Below are positions 1-9,671 of a stretch of 64,000 bases of DNA, piece by piece (positions within the stretch are counted from its first letter, which is position 1; each line of letters starts with the position of its first letter). The stretch lies in contig NZ_MIKC01000008.1 of assembly GCF_001730315.1 (NCBI RefSeq), positions 1-64,000 on the forward strand, in the 5' to 3' direction. This DNA comes from Enterococcus ureilyticus (GTDB lineage Bacteria; Bacillota; Bacilli; Lactobacillales; Enterococcaceae). The translations under genes were made by a program, and so were the position numbers. Below the pieces are notes generated by a model that worked only from the letters and a program-made list of their open reading frames with translations, was not told the origin of the DNA and did no database searches.

Positions 1-37
1 GCTGCAGTCCCGTTCAATATCGCAAACGGATGACCGC

Positions 38-70
38 ATAAAAACCCGACCAAATTTCTTCGGTCGGGTT
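38..70 (-). terminator. Intrinsic terminator of the methyltransferase gene
   Basis: A 9-bp perfect stem (AACCCGACC / GGTCGGGTT) with a 10-nt loop is followed, on the minus strand, by five T residues. It lies about 70 bp past the stop codon of the methyltransferase gene, so it most likely ends that transcript. The bases to its left carry no recognisable gene. Confidence 0.75.
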
Positions 71-138
71 ATGGTCTAACTATTGGGTCTCACTTCAGAC
101 GTAAGTCCTAAGCTCTTTATTGTTCTGTGTATCTTCTA

Positions 139-888
139 TTAAGGATGTTTATATGCCGTTATTCTAAGCCTACGATAATCAGCCTCCCAGTGATCGAATT
201 TCCATAAGCTTGATTTCAACGCTCGCTCCAAATTTTTAAGAACCTGCTCTTTCTGCTCTTCAGATAATTCTCCTAACTCCGTAGCGTAAAATTGCTCCAT
301 CCATTCTCTCAAACCAGACCAACCGCCTTTTAGTGGTGTTGGTCGTTCATATTCCAAAATCTCTACAACTTCAAAATGATTTTTTTCAAGCAAAAGTTGA
401 TAATCTGCAATTGATGTAAAACAGAAAGGCTCCTCAAAAGGAATACTCAAAGCCTTTAACTCGCGCCCAAAAGCTCCTCTGATCGCCTGCACATTCCCAA
501 CTGCACCGAACTCACAAATCAACTGACCATTCGTATTTAAGTGTCGATTGATATTTTTTAATAACAAATCTTGATCAGGTATCCAATGAAAAACTGCATT
601 TGAAAAAGCGACATCATACAGACCAATTTGATCGGAAGGATTTAAGATATCTTCCTGTAAAAAATTCAAATTAGGATAACTTTTTTTTGCTTGATCGATC
701 ATATTTACTGATTGATCGATTCCCGTCACTTCATGCCCCAGGTCCGCAATTTGACTCGTTAATGCGCCAGTCCCACAGCCAATATCCAACACTTTTTTCG
801 GCTCTTTCGGTACTAACTCCAACAATCCTGCGCCATACTTAAAAACAAAATCATGTGTCGTATTATATTTTTTTGCATCCCATTCCAT
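139..888 (-). CDS. Class I SAM-dependent methyltransferase
   Basis: A 249-residue protein with the classical SAM-binding motif I (VLDIGCGTGALTSQ, about residues 34-47), an acidic motif near EVTGIDQS, and the motif-IV-like DVAFSNAVFHWI. This arrangement resembles the trans-aconitate/malonyl methyltransferase type (Methyltransf_11/25). The substrate cannot be read from the sequence. Start choice: an in-frame GTG lies at 897 but touches the Shine-Dalgarno AGGAGG directly, whereas ATG at 888 sits 9 nt behind it, so ATG is preferred. The gene appears monocistronic, with a terminator at 38-70 and a dispersed repeat upstream at 921-1103. Confidence 0.85.
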   Translation of the reverse strand: MEWDAKKYNTTHDFVFKYGAGLLELVPKEPKKVLDIGCGTGALTSQIADLGHEVTGIDQSVNMIDQAKKSYPNLNFLQEDILNPSDQIGLYDVAFSNAVFHWIPDQDLLLKNINRHLNTNGQLICEFGAVGNVQAIRGAFGRELKALSIPFEEPFCFTSIADYQLLLEKNHFEVVEILEYERPTPLKGGWSGLREWMEQFYATELGELSEEQKEQVLKNLERALKSSLWKFDHWEADYRRLRITAYKHP

Positions 889-920
889 GGTTTTCACCCT
901 CCTAACGATTTAATGAAAAG

Positions 921-1103
921 CAGGGTGTGGGACAAAAGTAAAAAGCACTTTTGTTTCACACCCTAAATATGAATAAACGGTGGGAGCAGAAGCAACCCTT
1001 TCGGAAATAAGCTGAAATTACTGTAAAACACAGTAAATATCATAAACTGATGTTGCATAGTACCTACGTGGTTCTCGGGGTTAAACACTCCTGTCCCAAC
1101 CTC
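921..1103. repeat. Dispersed intergenic repeat, copy A
   Basis: The left part is a hairpin (AGGGTGTGGGACAAAAGT pairing with ACTTTTGTTTCACACCCT, one bulge). The middle carries the module AACGGTGGGAGCAGAAGCAA, and the right part contains CTGTAAAACACAGTAAAT followed by AACTGATGTTGCATAGTACC. It ends in CTCCTGTCCCAACCTC. The ends are short inverted repeats (TGGGACA / TGTCCCA). Related copies lie near 6221, 10416, 33240, 36472, 38299 and 59753. No protein is encoded. Confidence 0.7.
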
Positions 1104-1117
1104 ACTCTTACTATTTC

Positions 1118-1705
1118 TTATTGCCAATATGCTGGAATCTTCGCTTCATAAGCCGCAATCTCAGAATCATGCGTCAAGCTGATCGCAATCTCATCTAACC
1201 CATTCACTAATTTATGCTTCCAAGTGCTGTCAATTTCAAAAGAATACGTACCAATCGACGTCACCACTTGTTGAGCAGGTAAATCGATTGTAATCATTTC
1301 ATCTGCTTGAAGCCCCGCCAATGCATCCAATTCTTCTCGCTTCAATACAATTGGCAATAGTCCATTTTTCGTCGCATTCATATAAAAAATATCACTGAAA
1401 CTTCCTGCAATAACCGCTCTAAAACCATAATCATCCAACGCCCAAGCCGCATGCTCTCGTGATGAACCTGATCCAAAGTTGTCACCAGAAATCAGAATCG
1501 TCGCGCCTTTGTATTGTGGTTCATTCAAAGTGAATTCTGGATTTGGTGTACGGTCCGGCAAATAACGCCATTCATCAAATAAAAACTCGCCAAACCCTGT
1601 TTTTTCGATTCGTTTTAGAAATGATTTTGGAATGATTTGATCGGTGTCGATATTGTCATTCATTAGTGGAACCGCAGTTCCTGTATGTTGTGTAAATGCC
1701 TCCAT
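1118..1705 (-). CDS. leuD: 3-isopropylmalate dehydratase small subunit
   Basis: LeuD, 195 residues, the usual length. With LeuC it isomerises 2-isopropylmalate to 3-isopropylmalate in leucine synthesis. The N-terminus ([20 protein letters not shown]) and the segment [17 protein letters not shown] are the substrate-binding swivel-domain signatures of this family. The ATG shares one base with the leuC stop (TAATG) and an AGAGGAG lies upstream, so the two subunits are translationally coupled. It is the last gene of leuABCD. No clean U-tailed terminator follows; transcription runs into dispersed repeat A, whose hairpin may serve that role. Confidence 0.97.
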   Translation of the reverse strand: MEAFTQHTGTAVPLMNDNIDTDQIIPKSFLKRIEKTGFGEFLFDEWRYLPDRTPNPEFTLNEPQYKGATILISGDNFGSGSSREHAAWALDDYGFRAVIAGSFSDIFYMNATKNGLLPIVLKREELDALAGLQADEMITIDLPAQQVVTSIGTYSFEIDSTWKHKLVNGLDEIAISLTHDSEIAAYEAKIPAYWQ

Positions 1706-3081
1706 TATGCACCAAGCTCCTCTCTAATGTCTCTAAACGTTCCTTCAATCGCAGCTGTTGCCGCCATCGCTGGGCTGCAAAGATGGGTTCTTGCCCCTTT
1801 GCCTTGGCGTCCCTCAAAGTTTCGGTTCGAGGTTGAAGCACAGTGAACACCCGCTGGTACTTGGTCTGGATTCATGCCTAGACACATGGAGCAGCCTGGT
1901 TCACGCCATTCAAAGCCTGCTTCGATGAAGATTCTATCCAAGCCGATTTTCTCTGCTGCTTTACGAACAGGTCTTGAGCCTGGTACTACGATTGCGGTAA
2001 TGCCTTCTTTGACTTTTTTGCCTCTTACGATACGAGCCGCTTCTTCTAAATCGGATAGTCGGCCGTTGGTACATGAGCCGATAAAAACGTAGCCGATTTC
2101 GATATCTGATGGGCGTTGTCCTGGTTTTAGATCCATGTAGTTATAGGCACGTTCGTCGTTCATGTCTTTGATTTCTGGAAATGTCCCTGTGATTGGGATG
2201 CCCATTTCTGGATTCGTTCCCCATGTAATGAAGGGAACCAGTTCATCTGCGTTTAATTCTAGATCCACATCATAAGTTGCGTCTGGATCACTTGGCAGTT
2301 TTTTCCAATCAGCGATTGCCGCTTCCATATCTTCTGGTGCATATTCTCTGCCACGTACATAGTCAAAGGTTTTTTCATCTGGCGCCATCATCCCCATTTT
2401 TGCGCCGCCTTCGATGGCCATGTTACAGATGGTCATGCGTTCTTCCATCGTTAGATTTTCAATCGTTTCACCGTAAAATTCAACCGCATGTCCAACACCA
2501 AAATCAACCCCATATTTTGCGATCAAGGCAAGAATAATATCTTTGGCATACACGCCTTTGGCTAGTTTTCCAGTAATTTTAACACCCATTGATTTTGGCT
2601 TATTTTGCCAAATGCATTGTGTGGCAAAAACATGTTCCACTTCACTGGTTCCAATACCGAATGCCAAGGCTCCAAATGCGCCGTGAGTTGCTGTATGTGA
2701 ATCCCCACAAACGATGATTTTCCCTGGTTGTGTCAAGCCTGTTTCGGGTCCCACCATATGCACGATTCCCTGACGGTCACTGCCGTTATCACAGAGCGTT
2801 ACACCGAATTCTTCACAGTTTTTCTGCAAGGCTTCGATTTGTTTTTTTGCCACCAAATCTGTGATGTTAAAAATATCTTGTGTTGGTACGTTATGATCCA
2901 TCGTCCCAAAGGTTCTATCTGGTCGGCGGACTTTTCGGCCTGCTTCTCTTAGTCCTTCAAAGGCTTGTGGTGAAGTGACCTCGTGGATCAGATGCAGATT
3001 GACGTATAGTAGTTGTGGTTCTCCGGCAACGCCCGATACCACATGTTGTTCCCAAAGTTTATCAAATAGAGTTTTTCCCAT
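1705..3081 (-). CDS. leuC: 3-isopropylmalate dehydratase large subunit
   Basis: LeuC, 458 residues, an aconitase-fold [4Fe-4S] enzyme. The iron-sulfur ligands are visible in [13 protein letters not shown] and [13 protein letters not shown], and the substrate region in [21 protein letters not shown]. The start is ATG at 3081, one base after the leuB stop and about 6 nt behind AGAGGTG; an in-frame GTG at 3090 lies inside that Shine-Dalgarno and is rejected. It works as a heterodimer with LeuD encoded immediately downstream. Expression should follow the leader upstream of leuA. Confidence 0.97.
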   Translation of the reverse strand: MGKTLFDKLWEQHVVSGVAGEPQLLYVNLHLIHEVTSPQAFEGLREAGRKVRRPDRTFGTMDHNVPTQDIFNITDLVAKKQIEALQKNCEEFGVTLCDNGSDRQGIVHMVGPETGLTQPGKIIVCGDSHTATHGAFGALAFGIGTSEVEHVFATQCIWQNKPKSMGVKITGKLAKGVYAKDIILALIAKYGVDFGVGHAVEFYGETIENLTMEERMTICNMAIEGGAKMGMMAPDEKTFDYVRGREYAPEDMEAAIADWKKLPSDPDATYDVDLELNADELVPFITWGTNPEMGIPITGTFPEIKDMNDERAYNYMDLKPGQRPSDIEIGYVFIGSCTNGRLSDLEEAARIVRGKKVKEGITAIVVPGSRPVRKAAEKIGLDRIFIEAGFEWREPGCSMCLGMNPDQVPAGVHCASTSNRNFEGRQGKGARTHLCSPAMAATAAIEGTFRDIREELGA

Positions 3082-3082
3082 A

Positions 3083-4129
3083 TTAAGCACCTCTCAATTC
3101 TGTTATTATAGCTTCTGTAAAGTCTGTTGTTGTCGCTTTACCACCTAGGTCAGTGGTTAGGATTCCTTGATTCATGACACGATCGCAAGCCTCTTCGATT
3201 TTCTTTGCTGAATTTTCTAAGCCAAATGATTGACGTAACATCATCGCTACTGACAAGATCATCGACATTGGATTGGCGATATTTTGATTAGCAATATCTG
3301 GTGCTGAACCATGGATTGGTTCGTATAATGAGGGACCAGATTCGCTGTGACTGGCGCTTGGCATCATCCCTAGTGAGCCTGGAATCACCGATGCTTCATC
3401 ACTTAAGATATCGCCGAATAGATTTTCTGTTACAAGTACGTCAAAGGCTTTTGGCTTTTGGATCATGACCATCGCCGCTGAATCGACTAATTGATGTTCT
3501 AAGGTACAATCTGGAAATTCTCGTGCGACTTCTTCGGCTGTTTGACGCCACAATTTGCTGGTCGCTAGTACATTGGCTTTATCAACAGATGTGACTTTTT
3601 TATTTCTCGTTTGGGCGATTTCAAAGGCTTTTCTGATAATACGTTGGATCTCAGCTTTTGAATAGGTGCATAGGTCTGAGGCTTCTGTTTCCCCTAGCTT
3701 TTTTTCACCAAAGTAGATACCACCTGTTAGTTCACGAACGACCACAAAATCAACGCCTCGAACGTTTTCTTCTTTTAATGGCGATAAATGAACGACTGCA
3801 TCTGGCACAGAAATCGGACGGATATTTGCAAAAAGTCCTAAAGCTTTTCTTAACCCAAGCAAGCCTTGTTCGGGACGTTTTGGTGCATTGTCCCATTTTG
3901 GACCGCCAATGGCACCTAGTAAGATCGCATCAGCTTTTTCACAAGCGTTTAGGGTTCCTGCTGGTAAGGGATCACCTTGTTCATCAATACCAGCGCCGCC
4001 AAAGGCAAAACGTTCAATATCAAAATCCAGATTATCTTGCACCATGATTTCGGCTAAAATTTTTAGTGCGCTATCCATGATTTCTGCTCCGATGCCGTCA
4101 CCCGGCAATGCTACAATTCGTTTGCTCAT
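3083..4129 (-). CDS. leuB: 3-isopropylmalate dehydrogenase
   Basis: LeuB, 348 residues. It oxidises and decarboxylates 3-isopropylmalate with NAD+ to give 2-oxoisocaproate. Visible signatures are the N-terminal [16 protein letters not shown], the catalytic region [13 protein letters not shown], the metal-binding [14 protein letters not shown] and [19 protein letters not shown]. Its ATG shares a base with the leuA stop (TAATG), indicating coupling. It is the second gene of the leuABCD operon. Length and motifs are ordinary for the family and nothing is missing. Confidence 0.97.
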   Translation of the reverse strand: MSKRIVALPGDGIGAEIMDSALKILAEIMVQDNLDFDIERFAFGGAGIDEQGDPLPAGTLNACEKADAILLGAIGGPKWDNAPKRPEQGLLGLRKALGLFANIRPISVPDAVVHLSPLKEENVRGVDFVVVRELTGGIYFGEKKLGETEASDLCTYSKAEIQRIIRKAFEIAQTRNKKVTSVDKANVLATSKLWRQTAEEVAREFPDCTLEHQLVDSAAMVMIQKPKAFDVLVTENLFGDILSDEASVIPGSLGMMPSASHSESGPSLYEPIHGSAPDIANQNIANPMSMILSVAMMLRQSFGLENSAKKIEEACDRVMNQGILTTDLGGKATTTDFTEAIITELRGA

Positions 4130-5652
4130 TAGGCTTTCCCCACTTCTTTTTGAAATTGTTCACTGGCTTTGACGTAAGCTTTCGCTGATGCTTGTAAGAC
4201 ATCGAAATCGATGCCGATACCGTTGAATTGCTTGTTGTTTTCAGTATCTGCTAAGGTTACATGCACTTCTGCTTGGGCATCTTCACCGCCTGTGATGGCT
4301 TTAATGTAATACTCTTGTAGTTCTGGTTTTTGGTCGAATATTTTATCGATCGAATTATAGATCGCTTGGATACTACCAGAGCCGATCGCCGATTCTGTTT
4401 TACTTTCGTTTTCACCTGTATTGATGGACACGATTGCTCCTTGACTGCCGTCAGAAACGTATTGTAATTGGACACGTTCTAAGCGATAATCTTCGCTACA
4501 TTCTTGCGATTGTCCAACCATTAGCGCGATCAAATCGTCTTCTGTGACTTGTTTCTTTTTGTCTGCCAATGATTTGAAGCGTTTGAAGGCGTCTTTTAGT
4601 TCGTCATCTGTTAGTTGGTAGCCTAGTGCTTCCATTTTTGTGGCAAATGCATGACGCCCGGAAAGTTTCCCTAGTGGCAATGAGTTTTCATTTACCCCAA
4701 CAAGTGATGGTGTAATGATTTCGTAGGTATCTGGATTTTTCAATACGCCATCTTGATGGATACCTGATTCGTGAGCGTAAGCGTTCGCTCCGATGATTGC
4801 TTTATTTCTTGGCACTGCCACGCCTGATAGACGGCTGACGAGATCGCTGGTCCTTTTGGTTTCATTCAATGTGATGTTGCTTTGGGCTTCGTAGAAATCT
4901 TTTCTGATGTATAGCGCCAACGCTACTTCTTCAAGCGCCGTATTGCCAGCTCGTTCGCCGATGCCATTGATTGTTCCTTCTACTCGACGAGCGCCATTTT
5001 CGATCGCTGCTAAGGCATTGGCCGTCGCCATTCCTAAGTCATCGTGGCAATGAGAAGAGAAAATAATTTCTTCATCGCTTTGGATATTTCCGATCAGAAA
5101 TTTAAATAGTGCGCCGTATTCTGTTGGATTGGAATAACCAACCGTATCAGGAACGTTGATGATTGTTGCACCTGCATCAATGGCTGTTTGAACTGCTTTT
5201 AGTAGAAATTGTTTGTCTGTTCTGGTTGCATCTTCTGGTGAAAACTGAACTTTCTCAAATTTGGTTCTAGCGTAGCTAACGTGTTCTTTAATAGAAGCGA
5301 TTACTTCGTCTGGTGTCATTTTTAGTTTAAATTCCATATGAACCGGGCTAGTTGCTAGAAATACATGGATTTGTGAGTGCTTGGCATTTTGCAACGCTTC
5401 ATGAGCGCGATCGATGTCAGCTTTTTGGCACCGTGCCAAACCTGCGACGGTCATTTTTTCAGCATTTTCTGCGATGGCTTTAACTGCTTCAAAATCACCA
5501 ACTGATGCGATCGGAAATCCTGCTTCGATCGTATCGATACCCCATTTTTCTAGTTGTTTGGCGATTTGAACTTTTTCTTTGGTGTTGAAATTTACACCTG
5601 GTGTTTGTTCGCCGTCTCTTAGAGTGGTGTCAAAGAATTGGATAGTGTTCAT
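4129..5652 (-). CDS. leuA: 2-isopropylmalate synthase
   Basis: LeuA, 507 residues, catalyses the first committed step: acetyl-CoA plus 2-oxoisovalerate to 2-isopropylmalate. The N-terminal TIM barrel shows [17 protein letters not shown], the metal-binding [17 protein letters not shown] and [19 protein letters not shown]. The C-terminal ~120 residues form the leucine-binding regulatory domain, so feedback inhibition is expected in addition to transcriptional control. First gene of leuABCD. It is separated from its promoter (6166-6194) by a leader of more than 500 bases that holds a Leu-rich peptide, a terminator and three tandem repeats. Confidence 0.97.
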   Translation of the reverse strand: MNTIQFFDTTLRDGEQTPGVNFNTKEKVQIAKQLEKWGIDTIEAGFPIASVGDFEAVKAIAENAEKMTVAGLARCQKADIDRAHEALQNAKHSQIHVFLATSPVHMEFKLKMTPDEVIASIKEHVSYARTKFEKVQFSPEDATRTDKQFLLKAVQTAIDAGATIINVPDTVGYSNPTEYGALFKFLIGNIQSDEEIIFSSHCHDDLGMATANALAAIENGARRVEGTINGIGERAGNTALEEVALALYIRKDFYEAQSNITLNETKRTSDLVSRLSGVAVPRNKAIIGANAYAHESGIHQDGVLKNPDTYEIITPSLVGVNENSLPLGKLSGRHAFATKMEALGYQLTDDELKDAFKRFKSLADKKKQVTEDDLIALMVGQSQECSEDYRLERVQLQYVSDGSQGAIVSINTGENESKTESAIGSGSIQAIYNSIDKIFDQKPELQEYYIKAITGGEDAQAEVHVTLADTENNKQFNGIGIDFDVLQASAKAYVKASEQFQKEVGKA

Positions 5653-5715
5653 TTTTCATACTTCCCTTCTGAATTGAGTTAATGGTTTTCTTCATTTTTT
5701 TAGGTTAGGGGACAC

Positions 5716-5938
5716 GAATAAAACTTCTCTCGCTTCGCTCGCCAAGTATTGTGCATCATCAGCTCTGCAAGCAGTCGCTGTGTTTTAGACGAATGAAACT
5801 TCTCTCGCTTCGCTCGCCAAGTATTGTGCATCATCAACTCTGCAAGCAGTCGCTGTGTTTTAGACGAATGAAACTTCTCTCGCTTTGCTCGCCAAGTATT
5901 GTGCATCATCAACTCTGCAAGCAGTCGCTGTGTTTTAC
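5716..5938. repeat. Three tandem copies of a 75-bp unit in the leuA leader
   Basis: Units begin at 5716, 5791 and 5866 with an exact period of 75 bp and are almost identical (a few substitutions; the last unit diverges at its right end). Each contains CTCTCGCTTCGCTCGCCAAG and ends in GCAGTCGCTGTGTTTTA. Read on the minus strand the unit (GTAAAACACAGCGACTG, then GATGATGCACAATACTTGG) is related to the right module of the dispersed repeats near 1017, 33270 and 36485. The array lies between the leu attenuator and leuA, so it would be part of the leuABCD mRNA. Confidence 0.9.
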
Positions 5939-5940
5939 AA

Positions 5941-5968
5941 TAAAAAAGCACCCCACGATATGGGATGC
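5941..5968 (-). terminator. Attenuator-type terminator in the leuABCD leader
   Basis: On the minus strand GCATCCCA pairs with TGGGGTGC across a 5-nt loop and is followed by six T residues. It stands about 80 bases past the stop codon of a Leu-rich leader peptide. A competing hairpin (GGGATG / CATCCC, plus-strand 5962-5978) uses the 5' arm of this terminator, so terminator and antiterminator forms are mutually exclusive. A second complementarity links AGGACTC inside the end of the leader reading frame (6061-6067) with GAGTCCT at 5998-6004. Confidence 0.75.
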
Positions 5969-6050
5969 TTGTCATCCCGTTCATGCAATGCGAAAACAGG
6001 ACTCTCAACGTCTGATAAGAAAAAGCTGTGCTGCAGCTGGTTTCTAGAAA

Positions 6051-6110
6051 TCAGTGTGATGAGTCCTTCAGTAATAATAAGAATGTAATTGTCGTTGTCT
6101 GCTTGTTCAT
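6051..6110 (-). CDS. leuL: Leucine leader peptide (attenuation)
   Basis: A 19-codon reading frame, MNKQTTTITFLLLLKDSSH, with four consecutive leucine codons (TTA TTA TTA CTG). It lies between a good promoter and an intrinsic terminator upstream of leuA. An in-frame ATG four codons earlier (6122) could also start it, since AAAGGA precedes that region. Leader peptides with runs of the regulated amino acid are the hallmark of ribosome-mediated attenuation, and such control is known for the leu operon of Lactococcus lactis. The inference here is that Leu-tRNA shortage stalls the ribosome on the Leu run and favours antitermination. It is too short for ordinary gene calling. Confidence 0.8.
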   Translation of the reverse strand: MNKQTTTITFLLLLKDSSH

Positions 6111-6165
6111 CTTCCTCAACATCCTTTATTGTCAGAATTTTTGAATAATTCAAACTATAATATTA

Positions 6166-6194
6166 AAGATACAAAAGTTTTTAATCAAAGTCAA
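6166..6194 (-). promoter_or_regulatory. Promoter of the leuABCD operon
   Basis: On the minus strand a -35 TTGACT (6189-6194) is followed after exactly 17 bp by a -10 TATCTT (6166-6171). Transcription would begin near 6158 and read the leucine leader peptide next. No other comparable promoter was seen between here and leuA. Confidence 0.7.
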
Positions 6195-6220
6195 CAGTTT
6201 TATGAGATTTTTTTAAGAAA

Positions 6221-6313
6221 GTGAACGGGACATAACTCTTTGAATCATATCCCACTCACATGGAATCCGTATGAACGGTAGGGATGGAGCAGAAGCACTT
6301 CCTGTCCCAACCT
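6221..6313. repeat. Dispersed intergenic repeat, copy B
   Basis: Begins with a palindrome-like left module (GGGACATAACTC ... CATATCCCA), continues with ATGGAATCCGTATGAACGG and GGAGCAGAAGCA, and ends in CCTGTCCCAACC. It is closest to copy G at 59753. It separates the leu promoter from the 3' end of the homocysteine synthase gene. Confidence 0.7.
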
Positions 6314-6323
6314 TTTCATTTTT

Positions 6324-7610
<1,287 letters not shown>

Positions 7611-7719
7611 TCATTCCTTTTCTATTTTTTATTTTATTGATTTTTTTTATATCGCCAATCCACATATCACCTTCTTGCATAATGACCGCCTCTTTCTGTT
7701 TATTCTCATTAAAAGGAAC

Positions 7720-8010
7720 AAAAAAGCCGTCCCTACTAGCTTTATACTAGTAAAGGGCGACTGTCGCGGTACCACCTTTATTGGAAATCACTTCCATCTC
7801 AACCCAAACGTCGAATCACTTCTTGATTTGGTGCCTTGTTAACGGTAGCTGCCGTAAAAATCAAATTGATTTTTCCTCTCCAAGATCATTTTCGACAAGG
7901 GATCATTACTTTCTTGCACCAAACGAAAGCTCTCTCGCTCCAATAACTGATCACATTAATTCACTGGATATAATGTCTGCTTGTGTACTCTTCTTTTCAA
8001 TGAGTTTTAG
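7720..8010 (-). promoter_or_regulatory. T-box riboswitch, methionine specifier
   Basis: On the minus strand the conserved T-box core AAAGGTGGTACCGCGACAG is present (around 7757-7778), followed by an alternative terminator (GCCCTTTACTAG ... CTAGTAGGGACGGC, then T residues, 7720-7757). The upstream part folds as Stem I; the specifier loop region GAAAATGATCTTGG presents ATG followed by a purine, i.e. a Met codon. This matches the downstream gene metY. T-boxes read uncharged tRNA through the specifier and the NCCA end. Confidence 0.93.
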
Positions 8011-8021
8011 TATTGGTCATA

Positions 8022-8050
8022 ATATTAGAGCATTCTCATTTTTTTGTCAA
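8022..8050 (-). promoter_or_regulatory. Promoter of the T-box/metY transcript
   Basis: -35 TTGACA (8045-8050), 17-bp spacer, -10 TAATAT (8022-8027), all on the minus strand, directly upstream of the T-box Stem I. Confidence 0.75.
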
Positions 8051-8160
8051 CGTTTTTTTCTTTATTTTTCATTTTTTATAAATATTACTCTTCTATTGAG
8101 TGTCCTATTTCTCTTTCTTCTACTTTTTTATTATAATTAAGAAAATTGGAGGTCGATTTA

Positions 8161-8517
8161 ATGTCAGCAAGTAATGAAAAAGTGGAAATACTCTTATCTT
8201 ATTTATCTGAAATCCATACAAAGAGCTTAACTTTATACGATTTAGTCACCAGCCGCCCACGCCCTGAAGATACTCGAATTCTTTTAAATATCAATGAAGT
8301 CTTCACCTATTATCATAGTGTACGTGTTTTTTACTACAGTAATAGTGAACTAACGGCCTCAGAGGTTCACCCCTTTTTTAAAGCCTTTGAAGATTTCTAT
8401 TTTGAATTGAAGCAGGTCTTTTTTCTTGAAGAGGATGATAGCATCCTACTTTATAATAAGTTAACGGCTATGAAAGATTCTTTTGAACAGTTGACGAATG
8501 ATTTTAATGTTCTATAA
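8161..8517 (+). CDS. Hypothetical protein, 118 aa, helical
   Basis: A small cytoplasmic protein rich in Leu, Phe, Tyr and Glu with no signal peptide or membrane segment; it looks all-helical. I do not recognise the family. The start is ATG at 8161, 8 nt behind GGAGG; an in-frame TTG at 8146 lies before that Shine-Dalgarno and is rejected. It is followed after 32 bp by another small gene (8550-8711) and then by a strong terminator, so the two form a short plus-strand operon divergent from metY. Confidence 0.75.
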   Translation: MSASNEKVEILLSYLSEIHTKSLTLYDLVTSRPRPEDTRILLNINEVFTYYHSVRVFYYSNSELTASEVHPFFKAFEDFYFELKQVFFLEEDDSILLYNKLTAMKDSFEQLTNDFNVL

Positions 8518-8549
8518 TAGAGTAGACAACAGGTAAAGAAGGTGCCCAA

Positions 8550-8711
8550 ATGGATCAAAGTGAAGTCGTAGAGCGCTTGCGCGAAGAGTTGGAGATTCCA
8601 TTTTTTAATGGAACGATTGAAGAACGTGAATACACAGAAGCTGAATATCAGAAGATCAAATCTGATCTGATTCAGTATTTTGATGATTATGTGCGTAATG
8701 TAGAAAATTAA
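8550..8711 (+). CDS. Small acidic hypothetical protein, 53 aa
   Basis: An ATG-started frame of 53 codons (begins MDQSEVVERLREELEI, ends DDYVRNVEN) with a good Shine-Dalgarno (GAAGGTG, 6 nt before ATG). It is acidic, probably helical, and contains no hydrophobic segment. It stands between the 118-aa gene and a strong terminator, which supports it being translated. No family is recognised. Confidence 0.65.
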   Translation: MDQSEVVERLREELEIPFFNGTIEEREYTEAEYQKIKSDLIQYFDDYVRNVEN

Positions 8712-8737
8712 TACGGAATAGTCACATGAAAATCTAA

Positions 8738-8780
8738 AGATCTAAAACAGACTGTAATGTTTCTGTTTTAGATCTTTTTC
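8738..8780 (+). terminator. Strong intrinsic terminator
   Basis: A 14-bp perfect stem (AGATCTAAAACAGA / TCTGTTTTAGATCT) with a 10-nt loop, followed by TTTTTC. It ends the small plus-strand operon 8161-8711. Confidence 0.9.
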
Positions 8781-8903
8781 TATGTCTTTAAAAGCAAGTC
8801 TCTTTTCTTTGCTTAAAACAGACAAAAAATAACATTATGTATGTTAAAATTAAAAAGATAAAGATATATTATTAATATGATATTTATTTTCAAAAACGTA
8901 TAA

Positions 8904-8934
8904 ATAAAAAACCATCGGCGGAAAAGGCCGATGG
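8904..8934 (-). terminator. Intrinsic terminator (minus strand)
   Basis: On the minus strand CCATCGGC pairs with GCCGATGG (7-nt loop) and is followed by TTTTTTATTT. A weaker second hairpin with T runs on both sides lies at about 8979-9018. Both are downstream of the 9090-9524 gene. The rest of the gap 8781-9089 is AT-rich; a 12-codon frame (MKNKKVVVGMII) with AAGGAG before it is the only other thing seen and is not called. Confidence 0.75.
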
Positions 8935-9089
8935 AAAAGGAGTATTACTCAATAAGAGTAAAATGAAAAATAAAAAGGTTGTTGTTGGTATGATCATATA
9001 ATACAACAGTTTTTTTCTTTTGTCTACTAAAAATAACATTAAATTAAAATGAAATCTTACTATTTTTTGTCATTTTTCCATTTATTTTT

Positions 9090-9524
9090 TTATTTATTTA
9101 ATAAAAGGTTGCTCATTCGTGTGATAGCAAATGAAATGTCATCTGTTGCTTTATCTTGCTTTTCTTCTGAATGATTGAACAAATCAACATCGATCCCTTT
9201 TTCCGGATCTAAAGATAAAATCATTTCGTTACAACCAGCTAAATATTCGATGTATGAACGTTCGAATTTCTTATGGATTCCCATAACACGGGCAGGTGGA
9301 CGCAATTGAGTTACTTTTTCAAGCATAATTGTATATTCCTTGGTGCCATCTTGGAAAATGCGTTGAATCTCAGCAATTCTTTCTGGAGCCAACTCCGTTA
9401 CTTTGCCGTTATCGATTGCTTTACGAACTTCCTCGTAATAGTCGTTCATTTTTTCTCCGACTTCTTCTGTTTCTTTAACAATATCATTGATGTTTTGAAC
9501 ATAATAGCCTAAATTTGGTTTCAC
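9090..9524 (-). CDS. Conserved hypothetical protein, 144 aa
   Basis: A soluble, charged, probably entirely helical protein (N-terminus MKPNLGYYVQNINDIV, later RPPARVMGIHKKFERSYIEYL). It has no signal peptide and no known catalytic motif. The alternation of charged and aliphatic residues suggests a helical bundle. I do not recognise the family. It has its own upstream region of about 100 bp after the clpP-like terminator, and two terminators downstream. Real-gene status rests on length, composition and plausible ribosome binding (GAAAGTAGGAAAGATT) before the start. Confidence 0.75.
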   Translation of the reverse strand: MKPNLGYYVQNINDIVKETEEVGEKMNDYYEEVRKAIDNGKVTELAPERIAEIQRIFQDGTKEYTIMLEKVTQLRPPARVMGIHKKFERSYIEYLAGCNEMILSLDPEKGIDVDLFNHSEEKQDKATDDISFAITRMSNLLLNK

Positions 9525-9628
9525 AATCTTTCCTACTTTCTTTTAGTAATCACTCAATTTTACCCTGTTTGATAGGCAGATGACAAGAAGAATCTGCAAA
9601 AATACAATTTTACCCTGATTCTTCTTAT

Positions 9629-9666
9629 AAAAAAACTGCAAACAGATTTTTTGTTTGCAGTTTTTA
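9629..9666. terminator. Bidirectional terminator after the clpP-like gene
   Basis: AAAAACTGCAAACA pairs with TGTTTGCAGTTTTT; A and T runs on both sides allow termination in either direction. It lies 6 bp past the clpP-like stop codon. Confidence 0.9.
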
Positions 9667-9671
9667 TGTTT

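Noticed and set aside
921-1103. Insertion sequence at the dispersed repeats
   Set aside because: No transposase frame, and no clear target-site duplication could be identified by eye.
5700-6008. 102-codon minus-strand frame and 98-codon plus-strand frame with three repeated peptide blocks
   Set aside because: They arise only because the 75-bp repeat unit is a multiple of three; no ribosome-binding site, and they span the attenuator terminator.
5935-6153. 72-codon minus-strand frame across the leu leader
   Set aside because: It overlaps the Leu-rich leader in another frame, runs through the terminator hairpin, and has no good ribosome-binding site.
8941-9002. 12-codon frame MKNKKVVVGMII and possible small RNA between two hairpins
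   Set aside because: Too short to support; the hairpins are better explained as terminators for the minus-strand gene at 9090.
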